64,000 nucleotides of DNA, taken from positions 1-64,000 of the forward strand of contig JBAYOV010000008.1 of assembly GCA_041678045.1 (NCBI GenBank), written 5' to 3'. Of the stretch, positions 27,038-35,634 are shown piece by piece. The notes beneath the pieces were generated by a model. It saw nothing but the letters and a program-made list of their open reading frames with translations, did no database searches and was not told the origin of the DNA. A program made the position numbers and the translations under genes. Every line of letters begins with the position of its first letter. Position 1 is the first letter of the stretch. Origin of the DNA: UBA2357 sp041678045. GTDB lineage: Bacteria; Pseudomonadota; Gammaproteobacteria; Burkholderiales; Rhodocyclaceae.

Positions 27038-28294
27038 ATGACTCTGCTGGACCCTGAACTGGCCGGGCCGGTCGAGGCCTTTGTCACGGCACTGGGCATC
27101 GGGCTGCTGATTGGCCTGGAGCGCGAGCGGCAGCCGGATTCGGCAGCCGGGCTGCGTACCTTTTCCCTGGTGGCGATGCTGGGCTGTCTGTTTGCCATGC
27201 TTGGCGAAAAGACGGCGGGGCCGTGGTTGCTGTCGGTGGGGCTGGTGGTGCTGGCGGTGGCCATGGTGGGGTCGAACTTTTCTTCGCAACAGGAAGAGAA
27301 ATACCGGGGCTTCACCACTGAGGCGGCCATCATCGCCACGTACGGGCTGGGGGCTGCGGTGTGGATGGGCTATGCCACCCTGGCAGTGATGCTGGCGATT
27401 GCCACCACCGTGCTGCTCTACTTCAGGGCGGAACTCAAGCAGTTCAGCGTGAAGATGACCGAGCGGGACATCAACTCGATGCTGCAGTTCGGGGTGTTGT
27501 CGCTGGTCATCCTGCCGATTCTGCCGAATGACGATTTTGGTCCCTATGGTGCGATCAATCCGCGTCAGGTGTGGTGGATGGTGGTGCTCATCTCCGGCTT
27601 GGCCCTGTCGGGCTATCTGGCGCTGAGGCTGATCGGGGCACGCCATGGGGCGGCGGTGCTGGGCATCTTCGGCGGGCTGGCCTCATCGACGGCCACCACG
27701 ATGATGTTCTCGCGCCATGCGGCCAACCATCCCCATCTGGTGAAGATGGCGTCCATCGTGATCCTGATTGCCAATGTGATGGTGATGATCCGCCTTGCGA
27801 TCATTGCCGGCGTGGTGGCGCCTGGCCTGATTGGCCCCATCGTGACCGTGTTTCTGTGCGGCGTGGTGCCGGGAGTGGTGATGGCCGCGTATGGCTGGAA
27901 GATTCTGAACGATGCGGGCGACCTGCCAATGCCCGAGGTGAAGAACCCCACCGAGCTGAAGACGGCGCTGTCCTTTGGGGTGATCTATGCCATGGTGCTG
28001 CTGGCGGCAGCCTGGCTGCAGGACATTGCCGGCAACAGCGGCGTGTTCATCGTGGCGCTGGTGTCGGGTCTGACCGATGCCGATGCGAGCGTGCTGACCA
28101 CCTTGCGCATGTTCAACCTTGAGCGTCTGGTTTCATCCGATGCGGTGATCGCGGTGGCGCTGGCGCTGGTGGCCAATCTGGTGTTCAAGATTGGCCTGGT
28201 GATCAGCATTGGCGGTCGTGCCCTGGCGATGCGTGCGCTGCCGGGGCTGGTGGCCATCGGTATCGGTCTGGGCGTGGGCGTGGTGGTGGTGTGA
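27038..28294 (+). CDS. MgtC/SapB family membrane protein with DUF4010
   Basis: A 418-residue polytopic membrane protein. The N-terminal third is an MgtC/SapB domain (GIGLLIGLERERQ, then GLRTFSLVAMLG, then TTEAAIIATYGLGA). The rest matches the DUF4010 C-terminal domain, with GLASSTATTMMFSRHA and VSGLTDADASVLTTLRM. MgtC is linked to magnesium limitation and intracellular survival; the DUF4010 fusion's role is unknown. A strong ribosome-binding site and the inverted repeat above lie upstream. The BamD gene converges on it. Confidence 0.85.
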   Translation: MTLLDPELAGPVEAFVTALGIGLLIGLERERQPDSAAGLRTFSLVAMLGCLFAMLGEKTAGPWLLSVGLVVLAVAMVGSNFSSQQEEKYRGFTTEAAIIATYGLGAAVWMGYATLAVMLAIATTVLLYFRAELKQFSVKMTERDINSMLQFGVLSLVILPILPNDDFGPYGAINPRQVWWMVVLISGLALSGYLALRLIGARHGAAVLGIFGGLASSTATTMMFSRHAANHPHLVKMASIVILIANVMVMIRLAIIAGVVAPGLIGPIVTVFLCGVVPGVVMAAYGWKILNDAGDLPMPEVKNPTELKTALSFGVIYAMVLLAAAWLQDIAGNSGVFIVALVSGLTDADASVLTTLRMFNLERLVSSDAVIAVALALVANLVFKIGLVISIGGRALAMRALPGLVAIGIGLGVGVVVV

Positions 28295-28326
28295 GGCTTG
28301 CGGTGTGAGATTTGCCAGCGCCCCGC

Positions 28327-29124
28327 TTACCAGAGCTGCCACCAGGGTTTGTCCTGTTGCGGGCCGCCGGAAAAATACACGCTGCCGGGGAAGTTCGCGC
28401 GCAGCACCCGGTCGGCATCGTCACGCGGGCCGGGCATGCCAAGCGCGTCGTAGCTCTTCACCATCAGGAACAGCGCCTCTTCCACAGCGGGCGTGTCCGG
28501 GTAGTCGCGCACGGCCGACTGGGCACGGTTGATCGCTGCGATGTAGGCGCCCCGCCGATAGTAGTAGCGGGCCACATGCACTTCATGCCCGGCCAGTGAA
28601 TTGACCAGGTATTGCATGCGTTGCGCGGCATCTTCGGCATAGCGGCTGTTCGGGAAGCGGCTCACCAGTTCGCGGAAGGTTTCGAAGGATTCGCGGGCGC
28701 CCTTGGGGTCGCGCTCGGACAGGTCCTGATTGGACAGCCCGCCCAGCAGCCCGAGGTCTTCGTTGAAGGTGGCCAGCCCTTTCAGGTAGTAGGCGTAATC
28801 GACATGAGGATGGTTCGGGTGCAGGCGGATGAAGCGTTCGGCCGCAGCAATCGCCAGCGCAGGCTCGTTCGACTTGTAATGCGCGTAGGCAACCTCGATC
28901 TGCGCCTGCTGGGCAAAACGGCCATACGGGTAACGTGCCTCAAGGCGCTCATAGAGCTGGACTGCCCGGTCATAGGCGCCGGTGTCGAGCGAATCCTTGG
29001 CTTCGGAATAGATGCGTTGGGCGCTCCAGCCGGCGGTTTCGTCGATCTGTTCGGGCAGCAGGCCGCAACCGCCCAGCAAAAGGACGCCGATAACCGCTAA
29101 ACTGCGCAAAATGGAACTTGCCAT
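28327..29124 (-). CDS. bamD: Outer membrane protein assembly factor BamD
   Basis: A 265-residue lipoprotein of the BAM complex that folds beta-barrels into the outer membrane. The signal peptide ends in a lipobox LLGGC (cysteine about residue 20). Tetratricopeptide repeats follow (YDRAVQLYERLEARYPYGRFAQQAQIE-type, split here as YDRAVQLYERLEARYP and YGRFAQQAQIEVAYAHYKS). Its 5' end faces rluD as in E. coli. A TATAAT lies at 29154-29159 on the minus strand, about 30 bases upstream. Confidence 0.95.
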   Translation of the reverse strand: MASSILRSLAVIGVLLLGGCGLLPEQIDETAGWSAQRIYSEAKDSLDTGAYDRAVQLYERLEARYPYGRFAQQAQIEVAYAHYKSNEPALAIAAAERFIRLHPNHPHVDYAYYLKGLATFNEDLGLLGGLSNQDLSERDPKGARESFETFRELVSRFPNSRYAEDAAQRMQYLVNSLAGHEVHVARYYYRRGAYIAAINRAQSAVRDYPDTPAVEEALFLMVKSYDALGMPGPRDDADRVLRANFPGSVYFSGGPQQDKPWWQLW

Positions 29125-30100
29125 TTCAGAAACTCTCGTGAATGAATCGCCCGATTATAGCCCACTCGATGAGGCGCCCGATTTACTTCATCTATGCGTG
29201 CCCGATGAGCATGCCGGGTTGCGCCTGGACCAGTCGCTGGCCCGCTTGCTGCCCGAGCATTCGCGCAGCCGCCTGCAGGCGTGGCTGAAGGCGGGGCATG
29301 TCCAGATCGACGGGCAGCTGCGCGATCCCAAGTACAAGGTGTGCGGGGGCGAGCAGCTGCTGATTGCGCCACCCTGTTCGCAGGAAGCACAGGCCGGAGC
29401 CGCCGAGGATATTGCGCTGAACATCGTGTTCGAGGATGCGCACCTGCTGGTCATCGACAAGCCGGTCGGGCTGGTGGTGCATCCGGGCAGCGGCAACTGG
29501 AGCGGCACGCTGCTCAATGCGCTACTGCATCATGATCCGGCGCTGGCGGCGATTCCCCGCGCAGGCATCGTGCACCGGCTGGACAAGGACACCAGCGGCT
29601 TGATGGTGGTGGCGAAGACCCTGCAGGCACAGACCGATCTGGTGCGCCAGCTGCAGGCCCGCAGCGTGCGCCGGCATTACCTGGCCCTGGTGCTGGGGCA
29701 GTGCCCGGCAGCAGGGGAGATCGATCAGCCGGTCGGTCGTCACCCGGTGCACCGCACCCGCATGGCAGTGCATCCGTCCGGGCGTCCTGCGCTTACCCGT
29801 TTCGAGGTGCGCGAGCGTTTCGCACAGGCCAGCCTGGTGGAATGCCGGCTGGCGACCGGGCGTACCCACCAGATCCGCGTGCATATGGCCCATCTGGGCC
29901 ATCCCTTGGTAGGCGATGCCACCTACGGTCGGCGTCATCCGCCGGATGCGCGGCTGGCGGCGTTTCCGCGTCAAGCGTTGCATGCTTTCGGTCTGGGGTT
30001 GGTGCATCCGGCCAGTGGCGAGGCGTGTGCATGGGAAAGCCCCCTGCCTGAGGATTTTGCCAGCCTGCTCGCCAGCTTGCGCGCGGATCAGCGGCAATGA
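29111..30100 (+). CDS. rluD: 23S rRNA pseudouridine synthase RluD
   Basis: A 329-residue RluD. It has an S4 domain (LRLDQSLARLLPEHSRSRLQAWLKAG) and the RluA-family catalytic domain with the active-site aspartate in HRLDKDTSGLMVVAKT, plus GRTHQIRVHMAHLGHPLVGD. It makes pseudouridines 1911, 1915 and 1917 in helix 69 of 23S rRNA. The ATG at 29111 would overlap the bamD start by 14 bases. A GTG at 29138 (9 codons in) is an equally good start and would clear the overlap. The next gene overlaps by 4 bases (ATGA). Confidence 0.93.
   Translation: MELAISETLVNESPDYSPLDEAPDLLHLCVPDEHAGLRLDQSLARLLPEHSRSRLQAWLKAGHVQIDGQLRDPKYKVCGGEQLLIAPPCSQEAQAGAAEDIALNIVFEDAHLLVIDKPVGLVVHPGSGNWSGTLLNALLHHDPALAAIPRAGIVHRLDKDTSGLMVVAKTLQAQTDLVRQLQARSVRRHYLALVLGQCPAAGEIDQPVGRHPVHRTRMAVHPSGRPALTRFEVRERFAQASLVECRLATGRTHQIRVHMAHLGHPLVGDATYGRRHPPDARLAAFPRQALHAFGLGLVHPASGEACAWESPLPEDFASLLASLRADQRQ
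29154..29159 (-). promoter_or_regulatory. -10 element for bamD
   Basis: The complement of ATTATA at 29154-29159 is a perfect TATAAT, placed about 30 bases upstream of the bamD start. The -35 is not clear. The element lies inside the rluD reading frame. Confidence 0.5.
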
Positions 30101-30915
30101 GCGGGTTTTCGGCTGAAGACTGGCTTGTCCCGCAATGGCCGGCGCCGCCGCGAGTGCGTGCCTGTGTCACCACCCGCAACGGCGGGATGAGCACAGGGCC
30201 TTATGCCAGCCTGAACCTGGGCGGGCATGTCGGGGACGATCCGGCTGCTGTGCGGAGCAACCGTGTCTTTCTGGCGCAGACGTTGGGCGTGCAGGTGCGC
30301 TGGCTGGACCAGGTGCACGGCACCGAGGTGGTGGAGCAGACGCCGGCATGGCCGGATGGGGGGGCAGAGGGCATGCCACTGCGCGCCGATGCGGTCTTCA
30401 GCTGTCAGCCCGGGGTCGTTTGTGCGGTGCTCACGGCCGACTGCCTGCCGGTGCTGTTGTGCAATCGGAGCGGTAGTTGGGTGGCCGCAGTCCATGCAGG
30501 CTGGCGGGGATTGGCGGCGGGGGTGATCGAGGCCACGCTGGCCCGCCATCCGGGCCCGGCCAGCGAGCTGCTCGCCTGGCTCGGACCGGCCATCGGGCCG
30601 CAGGCATTCGAGGTGGGGGGGGAGGTCAGGCAGGCATTCATGGATGAACAGGCCGTGCTCGACAACCGTTTCCGGGCTGAGGTGGCGGATTGCTTTCGCC
30701 CGGGGGGGGCCGGAAAATGGTTTTGCAACCTGTTTGCGCTGGCCCGCTGGCGCCTGCTGCGTGCCGGGTTGCGGGATGGGGCGATTGCTGGGGGAGAGGT
30801 CTGCACCTGGCATGACGAGGCGCACTTTTTCTCATACCGGCGGGACGGGGTCACCGGTCGCTTTGCCTCGCTGATCTGGCTGGCCGATGATGATGACGGG
30901 GTTGGTCCCTATTGA
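30097..30915 (+). CDS. pgeF: Peptidoglycan editing factor PgeF / multicopper-type purine nucleoside phosphorylase (YfiH family)
   Basis: A 272-residue YfiH/YlmD family (laccase-domain) protein. Zinc-ligand motifs are TADCLPVLL (cysteine) and HAGWRG (histidine), with GRGG-type loops GGHVGDDPAAV and VHGTEVV. The family includes purine nucleoside phosphorylase/adenosine deaminase activity and the E. coli peptidoglycan editing factor. Its ATG overlaps the rluD stop by 4 bases. It converges with the next small gene, which overlaps its stop by 7 bases. Confidence 0.9.
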   Translation: MSGFSAEDWLVPQWPAPPRVRACVTTRNGGMSTGPYASLNLGGHVGDDPAAVRSNRVFLAQTLGVQVRWLDQVHGTEVVEQTPAWPDGGAEGMPLRADAVFSCQPGVVCAVLTADCLPVLLCNRSGSWVAAVHAGWRGLAAGVIEATLARHPGPASELLAWLGPAIGPQAFEVGGEVRQAFMDEQAVLDNRFRAEVADCFRPGGAGKWFCNLFALARWRLLRAGLRDGAIAGGEVCTWHDEAHFFSYRRDGVTGRFASLIWLADDDDGVGPY

Positions 30916-31136
30916 TCGGCGCTGCGTTCGGCATTATCGTCGGAACATTGAGCAGGGTTGCCCGCAGCCTGCAAGGCCTTTGCCCGCCGGCGTGCGGGCG
31001 TGCCGAACAGCCAAAGGAACAGGGCCAGGGGGCCCAGGCCCCAGAAGATCAGGGTCAGCACGCCGCCCACCACCGACGTGTCGGAGGCTGCGACGATGAT
31101 GACCACGTACAGCCAGGCAATCGCGATTACATACAT
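30909..31136 (-). CDS. Small membrane protein, 75 aa
   Basis: A 75-residue protein. Two hydrophobic segments (about residues 3-20 and 24-44) form a probable hairpin in the membrane, followed by a basic and then acidic hydrophilic tail (ARRRAKAL, then SDDNAERSADQ). No family recognised. The ATG at 31136 has GGAG about 8 bases upstream on the minus strand. It lies opposite phaC, converging with the pgeF gene. The reading frame extends further upstream, but the extra residues look non-coding. Confidence 0.55.
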   Translation of the reverse strand: MYVIAIAWLYVVIIVAASDTSVVGGVLTLIFWGLGPLALFLWLFGTPARRRAKALQAAGNPAQCSDDNAERSADQ

Positions 31137-31211
31137 GCCGGAATCTCCATGGTATCGGGCTGGAACTGCGAAGGAAGTATGCGTAAAGTGTGCGTCAGGC
31201 GGATGCGGGGG

Positions 31212-31234
31212 CGGATCGGACGTGTCATGATCCG
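31212..31234. repeat. Inverted repeat upstream of phaC
   Basis: CGGATC (31212-31217) and GATCCG (31229-31234) form a perfect 6-bp inverted repeat with an 11-base spacer, about 45-67 bases upstream of the phaC start. It could be an operator between the small membrane protein gene and phaC. No binding protein is implied by sequence. Confidence 0.35.
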
Positions 31235-31278
31235 AATCTGCACCAACACATGAGTTTAGCAAAGCCTTGGGAGGGCGG

Positions 31279-33021
31279 ATGTCGGAAATGAACGACGGCA
31301 GGACCAACGCTGCGGTTGAAGCAATGATCCAGTTTGGCAATACCATGGCGAAGAACTTCTTCGAGATGGTGCAGAAGAACCACGCGGCGATCGCGGACAG
31401 CAGCGGCACTGCGCTGCCCACGCCGCCCTTGCCCGATCCGGACGAGGCGCGTCGCCTGCAGGAGCAGTTTGCCCGTCAGCATGCCACCTTGTGGAGCGCC
31501 ATGCTGCAGCGCAAGGCCGGCGAGAAGGGCGAGCCGGTGGTGAGCCCGGAGCCGGGCGACCGTCGCTTTGCCTCGCCGGAGTGGGAGCAGAGCCCGTATT
31601 TCGATTATCTGCGCCAGGCCTATCTGATCAACGCCCGCTATCTCGGGCAGATGTCCGATGCGGCGCAACTCGCCGACGGGCGTGCCAAGTCGCGCCTGCA
31701 GTTCCTCACTCGCCAGTATCTCGATGCCCTGGCGCCTTCCAATTTTGCTGCCACGAACCCCGAGTTCATCCGCACCGCGCTGGAGACTCAGGGCAAGAGC
31801 ATCACCCAGGGGTTGCAGAACCTGCTGGCCGATCTGGAAAAGGGGCGCATCTCGATGACCGACGACAGCGCCTTCGAGGTCGGCCGCAATCTGGCGGTCA
31901 CGCCTGGTGCGGTGGTCTTCGAAAATGCGCTGATGCAGCTGATCCAGTATGCGCCGCTCACCGAGACGGTTGCGCAAAAGCCGCTGCTGATCGTGCCGCC
32001 CTGCATCAACAAGTTCTACATCATGGACCTCCAGCCCGAAAATTCGCTGGTGCGCTTCATCGTGGAGCAGGGACATACGGTGTTCCTGGTGTCCTGGAAG
32101 AATCCGGGAGCAGAGGAGGCGACCGCGACCTGGGACGATTACCTGGAGCACGGTCCGCTGGCCGCGCTGGAGGTGGTGCGGCAGGTGACCCGGGTCAGGA
32201 AGCCGAACGTACTGGGTTTCTGCGTTGGTGGCACGATCCTGAGCTCGGCGCTTGCGGTGGCGCGTGGCCGGGGCGAAGACCCGGTCGAAAGCCTGACGCT
32301 GATGACCACGCTGCTCGATTTTGCCGAAGCCGGCGAGTTGGGCTGCCTGGTCGATGAGGCCAGCGTGACCGCACGCGAGGCTGCCATCGGCAAGGGCGGG
32401 CTGCTGAAGGGGCAGGAGCTGGCAAACGTGTTTTCGGCGCTGCGTGCGAATGACCTGATCTGGCAGTATGTGGTGGGTAACTACCTGAAGGGCAACAAGC
32501 CCCAGGCCTTCGACCTGCTGTACTGGAACTCCGACAGCACCAATCTGCCCGGCCCGTTCCTGACCTGGTATCTGCGCAACATGTATCTGGAGAACAATCT
32601 TCGTGTGCCCGGCAGGTTGCGCATGCTGGGCACCAAGGTCGATCTGGGCAAGATCGACGCGCCGGCCTATCTCATGGCGGCGCGCGAAGACCATATCGTG
32701 CCGTGGAACAGCGCCTATCTGGCCCGTCTGCTGCTGGGGGGGGAGACCACCTTCGTGCTCGGTGCCAGTGGTCATATCGCCGGTGCGATCAACCCGGCTT
32801 CGAAGAACCGTCGTAGCTACTGGGTGAATGATGCCAATGTGGCCGATGCGGAAGAGTGGCTGGAGTCGGCCGAGGAACGCAAGGGCAGTTGGTGGCTGCA
32901 CTGGATCGAGTGGCTTGGCCAGCGGGCGGGCAAGCAGGTTCCGGCACGCGGACGCTTGGGCAGTACGCGCCACGAGCCGATCGAGCCAGCACCGGGCAGG
33001 TATGTGAAACAACGCTCCTGA
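31279..33021 (+). CDS. phaC: Class I poly(3-hydroxyalkanoate) polymerase
   Basis: A 580-residue class I PHA synthase, which polymerises hydroxyacyl-CoA into storage granules. The lipase-like box has its nucleophilic cysteine in GFCVGGT (C315). The catalytic aspartate is in AREDHIVPW and the histidine in GASGHIAG. The long N-terminal region (about 1-200) is also class I-like. GGAGG precedes the ATG at 31279 closely; an ATG at 31288 is an alternative. The reductase genes lie directly downstream, and no phaA thiolase is in the window. Confidence 0.96.
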   Translation: MSEMNDGRTNAAVEAMIQFGNTMAKNFFEMVQKNHAAIADSSGTALPTPPLPDPDEARRLQEQFARQHATLWSAMLQRKAGEKGEPVVSPEPGDRRFASPEWEQSPYFDYLRQAYLINARYLGQMSDAAQLADGRAKSRLQFLTRQYLDALAPSNFAATNPEFIRTALETQGKSITQGLQNLLADLEKGRISMTDDSAFEVGRNLAVTPGAVVFENALMQLIQYAPLTETVAQKPLLIVPPCINKFYIMDLQPENSLVRFIVEQGHTVFLVSWKNPGAEEATATWDDYLEHGPLAALEVVRQVTRVRKPNVLGFCVGGTILSSALAVARGRGEDPVESLTLMTTLLDFAEAGELGCLVDEASVTAREAAIGKGGLLKGQELANVFSALRANDLIWQYVVGNYLKGNKPQAFDLLYWNSDSTNLPGPFLTWYLRNMYLENNLRVPGRLRMLGTKVDLGKIDAPAYLMAAREDHIVPWNSAYLARLLLGGETTFVLGASGHIAGAINPASKNRRSYWVNDANVADAEEWLESAEERKGSWWLHWIEWLGQRAGKQVPARGRLGSTRHEPIEPAPGRYVKQRS

Positions 33022-33138
33022 TGGCGTGCGCCGGTCGAAAAGAAGAACACTGAAAATGCACATTCGACAGCGGATACGGGGGGCGTTGTCGGAACCATTC
33101 ATTACCCTTCGAAAGATAACGGAGAGGAGGAAACAACC

Positions 33139-33879
33139 ATGTCAAGAGTGGCACTTGTGACCGGAGGTATGGGCGGACTCGGTGAAGCCATCTGCATCAA
33201 GCTGGCAGCGCTGGGGTATAAGGTGGTGACCACCCACTCGCCCGGTAACACGAAAGCCGCCGAGTGGCTGCAGTCCATGAACAACATGGGTTATGGCTTC
33301 AAGGCATTTCCGTGCGATGTATCCGATTTCGACTCCTGCAAGAGTTGTGTGGAGCAGGTGACCCGTGAGGTTGGTCCGGTCGATGTGCTGGTCAATAACG
33401 CAGGCATCACCCGTGACATGACCTTCCGCAAGATGACCAAGGCCGACTGGGATGCGGTGATCAGCACCAACCTCGACAGCGTGTTCAACCTGACCAAGCA
33501 GGTCATGGATGGCATGGTCGAGCGCAAGTGGGGGCGGGTGATCAATGTGTCGTCGGTGAATGGCCAGAAGGGCGCGTTCGGCCAGACCAACTACTCGGCG
33601 GCCAAGGCCGGCATGCACGGCTTCACCAAGGCGCTGGCGCTGGAGGTGGCACGCAGCGGGGTGACGGTCAATACCATTTCCCCGGGGTACATCGGCACCA
33701 AGATGGTGATGGCGATTCCGCAGGAAATTCTCGACTCGAAAATCCTGCCGCAGATCCCGGTGGCCCGTCTGGGCAAGCCGGAAGAGATCGCCGGCCTGGT
33801 GGCTTACCTTTCGTCCGAGGAGGCGGCTTTCGTGACGGGGGCGAACATCTCCATCAACGGCGGTCAGCACATGTTCTGA
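33139..33879 (+). CDS. phaB: Acetoacetyl-CoA reductase, first copy
   Basis: A 246-residue short-chain dehydrogenase. It reduces acetoacetyl-CoA to (R)-3-hydroxybutyryl-CoA with NADPH, feeding PhaC. The cofactor motif is TGGMGGLGEAI, the catalytic set is NVSSVNGQKGAFGQTNYSAAKAG (serine, tyrosine, lysine), and VNNAGITRD is typical of PhaB. A strong ribosome-binding site (GGAGAGGAGG) precedes it. A good terminator follows at 33904-33927, separating it from the second copy. Confidence 0.95.
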   Translation: MSRVALVTGGMGGLGEAICIKLAALGYKVVTTHSPGNTKAAEWLQSMNNMGYGFKAFPCDVSDFDSCKSCVEQVTREVGPVDVLVNNAGITRDMTFRKMTKADWDAVISTNLDSVFNLTKQVMDGMVERKWGRVINVSSVNGQKGAFGQTNYSAAKAGMHGFTKALALEVARSGVTVNTISPGYIGTKMVMAIPQEILDSKILPQIPVARLGKPEEIAGLVAYLSSEEAAFVTGANISINGGQHMF

Positions 33880-33903
33880 GTTTTCCGCTGTCGGTCGCAC
33901 AAC

Positions 33904-33927
33904 AAAACGCCGGTATCCCGGCGTTTT
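33904..33927 (+). terminator. Terminator after the first phaB copy
   Basis: AAAACGCCGG (33904-33913), loop TATC, then CCGGCGTTTT (33918-33927) with further T. A perfect 10-bp stem with a T-run: a clear factor-independent terminator between the two phaB genes. Confidence 0.9.
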
Positions 33928-33996
33928 TTTTCGCGTCAGTGCCAACTACGTCACGAATCGCATAGTGCAATGCAACATTCGTTACATCGGAAGGCG

Positions 33997-34002
33997 TATA
34001 CT
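33997..34002 (+). promoter_or_regulatory. -10 element for the second phaB copy
   Basis: TATACT at 33997-34002, about 115 bases before the second phaB start and after the terminator. A good -35 was not found. It supports independent transcription of the second copy. Confidence 0.4.
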
Positions 34003-34116
34003 CGCGCGTGCAGCAAACAGGTTCCGGTTGCTGGTGGCTGGCTGAAGCAGGCACGCTGCATTGCACCAGACCAACCGGATTGACACACACCAAACCCGAT
34101 TCAGAAGGATTCGACA

Positions 34117-34857
34117 ATGTCCCAGAAAGTCGCACTCGTTACCGGCGCCATGGGTGGTCTCGGTACTGCAATCTGCCAGGCCCTGGCCAAAGATGGAATG
34201 AAAGTGGTCGCCAACTGCCTGCCGGGCTTTCCCCAGCGCGATGAATGGCTGGCGGCCCAGAAGGCACTCGGTTTCGAGTTCGTGCCTGCCGAAGGTGATG
34301 TTTCCGATTACGAGTCTTGCAAGGAAATGGTTGCCCGCATCGAGGCCGAAGTGGGCCCGATCGATGTGCTGGTGAACAATGCCGGCATCACCCGTGACAA
34401 GTTCTTCCCGAAGATGGAAAAGGCGCAGTGGGATGCGGTGATCAACACCAACCTGAACAGCCTGTTCAACGTGACCCACCATGTTTCGCCGAAGATGGCC
34501 GAGCGCGGCTGGGGCCGTGTCATCAACATCTCCTCGGTGAATGGCGTGAAAGGTCAGGCCGGTCAGGCCAACTATTCCACCGCCAAGGCGGGCGTGCTCG
34601 GTTTCACCAAGGCGCTGGCCGCTGAGCTGGCCACCAAGGGGGTGACGGTGAATGCGGTTGCACCGGGCTATATCGGTACCGATATGGTCATGGCCATCCG
34701 TGACGACATCCGTCAGGGCATCATCGACACCGTACCGATGAAGCGCCTGGGCAAACCGGAAGAGATCGGTGCGCTGTGTTCCTACCTGGCTTCCGAGATG
34801 GCCAGTTATGTCACCGGTGCCACCATCAATATCAACGGCGGCCTGCACATGTGCTGA
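34117..34857 (+). CDS. phaB: Acetoacetyl-CoA reductase, second copy
   Basis: A second 246-residue PhaB-type reductase, of the same length as the first but clearly diverged. The cofactor motif is TGAMGGLGTAI and the catalytic segment is NISSVNGVKGQAGQANYSTAKAG. The NNAGITRD and IGTDMVMAI motifs are shared. It is a tandem duplicate or paralogue with its own apparent promoter and terminator, so the two may be used under different conditions. Substrate and cofactor preference cannot be told from sequence. Confidence 0.94.
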   Translation: MSQKVALVTGAMGGLGTAICQALAKDGMKVVANCLPGFPQRDEWLAAQKALGFEFVPAEGDVSDYESCKEMVARIEAEVGPIDVLVNNAGITRDKFFPKMEKAQWDAVINTNLNSLFNVTHHVSPKMAERGWGRVINISSVNGVKGQAGQANYSTAKAGVLGFTKALAAELATKGVTVNAVAPGYIGTDMVMAIRDDIRQGIIDTVPMKRLGKPEEIGALCSYLASEMASYVTGATININGGLHMC

Positions 34858-34894
34858 TCGCCTTTCCCGTTCAGGGAAGGCATGCATGACCCAT

Positions 34895-34913
34895 ACCCCG
34901 CCCCTGGCGGGGT
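34895..34913 (+). terminator. Terminator after the second phaB copy
   Basis: ACCCCGCC (34895-34902), loop CCT, then GGCGGGGT (34906-34913) followed by TTTT. An 8-bp stem with a T-run, a good factor-independent terminator ahead of phaR. Confidence 0.85.
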
Positions 34914-34930
34914 TTTTGCAACGGTCGCGC

Positions 34931-34936
34931 TATAAT
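34931..34936 (+). promoter_or_regulatory. -10 element for phaR
   Basis: A perfect TATAAT at 34931-34936, 50 bases before the phaR start and just after the upstream terminator. A matching -35 is not clear. Confidence 0.5.
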
Positions 34937-34985
34937 TCCACAAGGAGAGAGCGGCTGTTTCGTGCCGCCGAGGAGATGACAAGAC

Positions 34986-35606
34986 ATGGCCGAAAAAGCC
35001 CGCCTGATCAAGAAGTATCCCAATCGCCGTCTGTATGACACCCGTACCAGTTCGTACATCACCCTGGCCGACGTGAAGGAGTTGGTGCTCGCACGCGACG
35101 AATTCCAGGTCGTTGATGCGAAGAGCGGGGAAGACCTGACACGCAGCATTCTGCTGCAGATCATTCTGGAAGAGGAGGCCGGCGGCGCTCCGATGTTCAC
35201 CAGCGACCTGCTGTCCCACATGATCCGTTTCTATGGCAATGCCACCCAGGGCATGATGGGCAAGTATCTGGAGAACAACATCAAGGCCTTCACCGAGATG
35301 CAGGCCAAGCTGCAGGATCAGGCGCGCTCGATCTATGGTGAAAACAGCCCGGTCAGCCAGGATTTGTGGGCACAGTTCCTGAACTTCCAGGGGCCGGCCC
35401 TGCAAAGCGTGATGGGCGCGTACGTCGAGCAGAGCCGCAAGATGTTCGACCAGATGCAGGAAAAGATCGAGAGCCAGACGCGCAACATGTTTACTGGCTT
35501 CTCCTTCCCGGGTTACCCCCAGCAGGCCGGCGAGCGGCCGGCTGAAGGGAGCGGGTCTGCGGCATCGGCTTCGGCCCCGCAGCCGGAAGACCGCAGCAAG
35601 AAGTGA
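34986..35606 (+). CDS. phaR: Polyhydroxyalkanoate synthesis repressor PhaR
   Basis: A 206-residue PhaR. The N-terminal DNA-binding/accumulation-regulator domain begins KKYPNRRLYDTRTSSYITLADVK and is followed by a central amphipathic region (about 85-165) and a low-complexity acidic/polar tail. The family binds PHA granules and DNA; when granules form it leaves the DNA and phasin genes are expressed. No phasin gene is seen in the window. It is in its own transcription unit. Confidence 0.94.
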   Translation: MAEKARLIKKYPNRRLYDTRTSSYITLADVKELVLARDEFQVVDAKSGEDLTRSILLQIILEEEAGGAPMFTSDLLSHMIRFYGNATQGMMGKYLENNIKAFTEMQAKLQDQARSIYGENSPVSQDLWAQFLNFQGPALQSVMGAYVEQSRKMFDQMQEKIESQTRNMFTGFSFPGYPQQAGERPAEGSGSAASASAPQPEDRSKK

Positions 35607-35634
35607 GTCCCCAGCCCCGGATCGGGCAGGGCGT

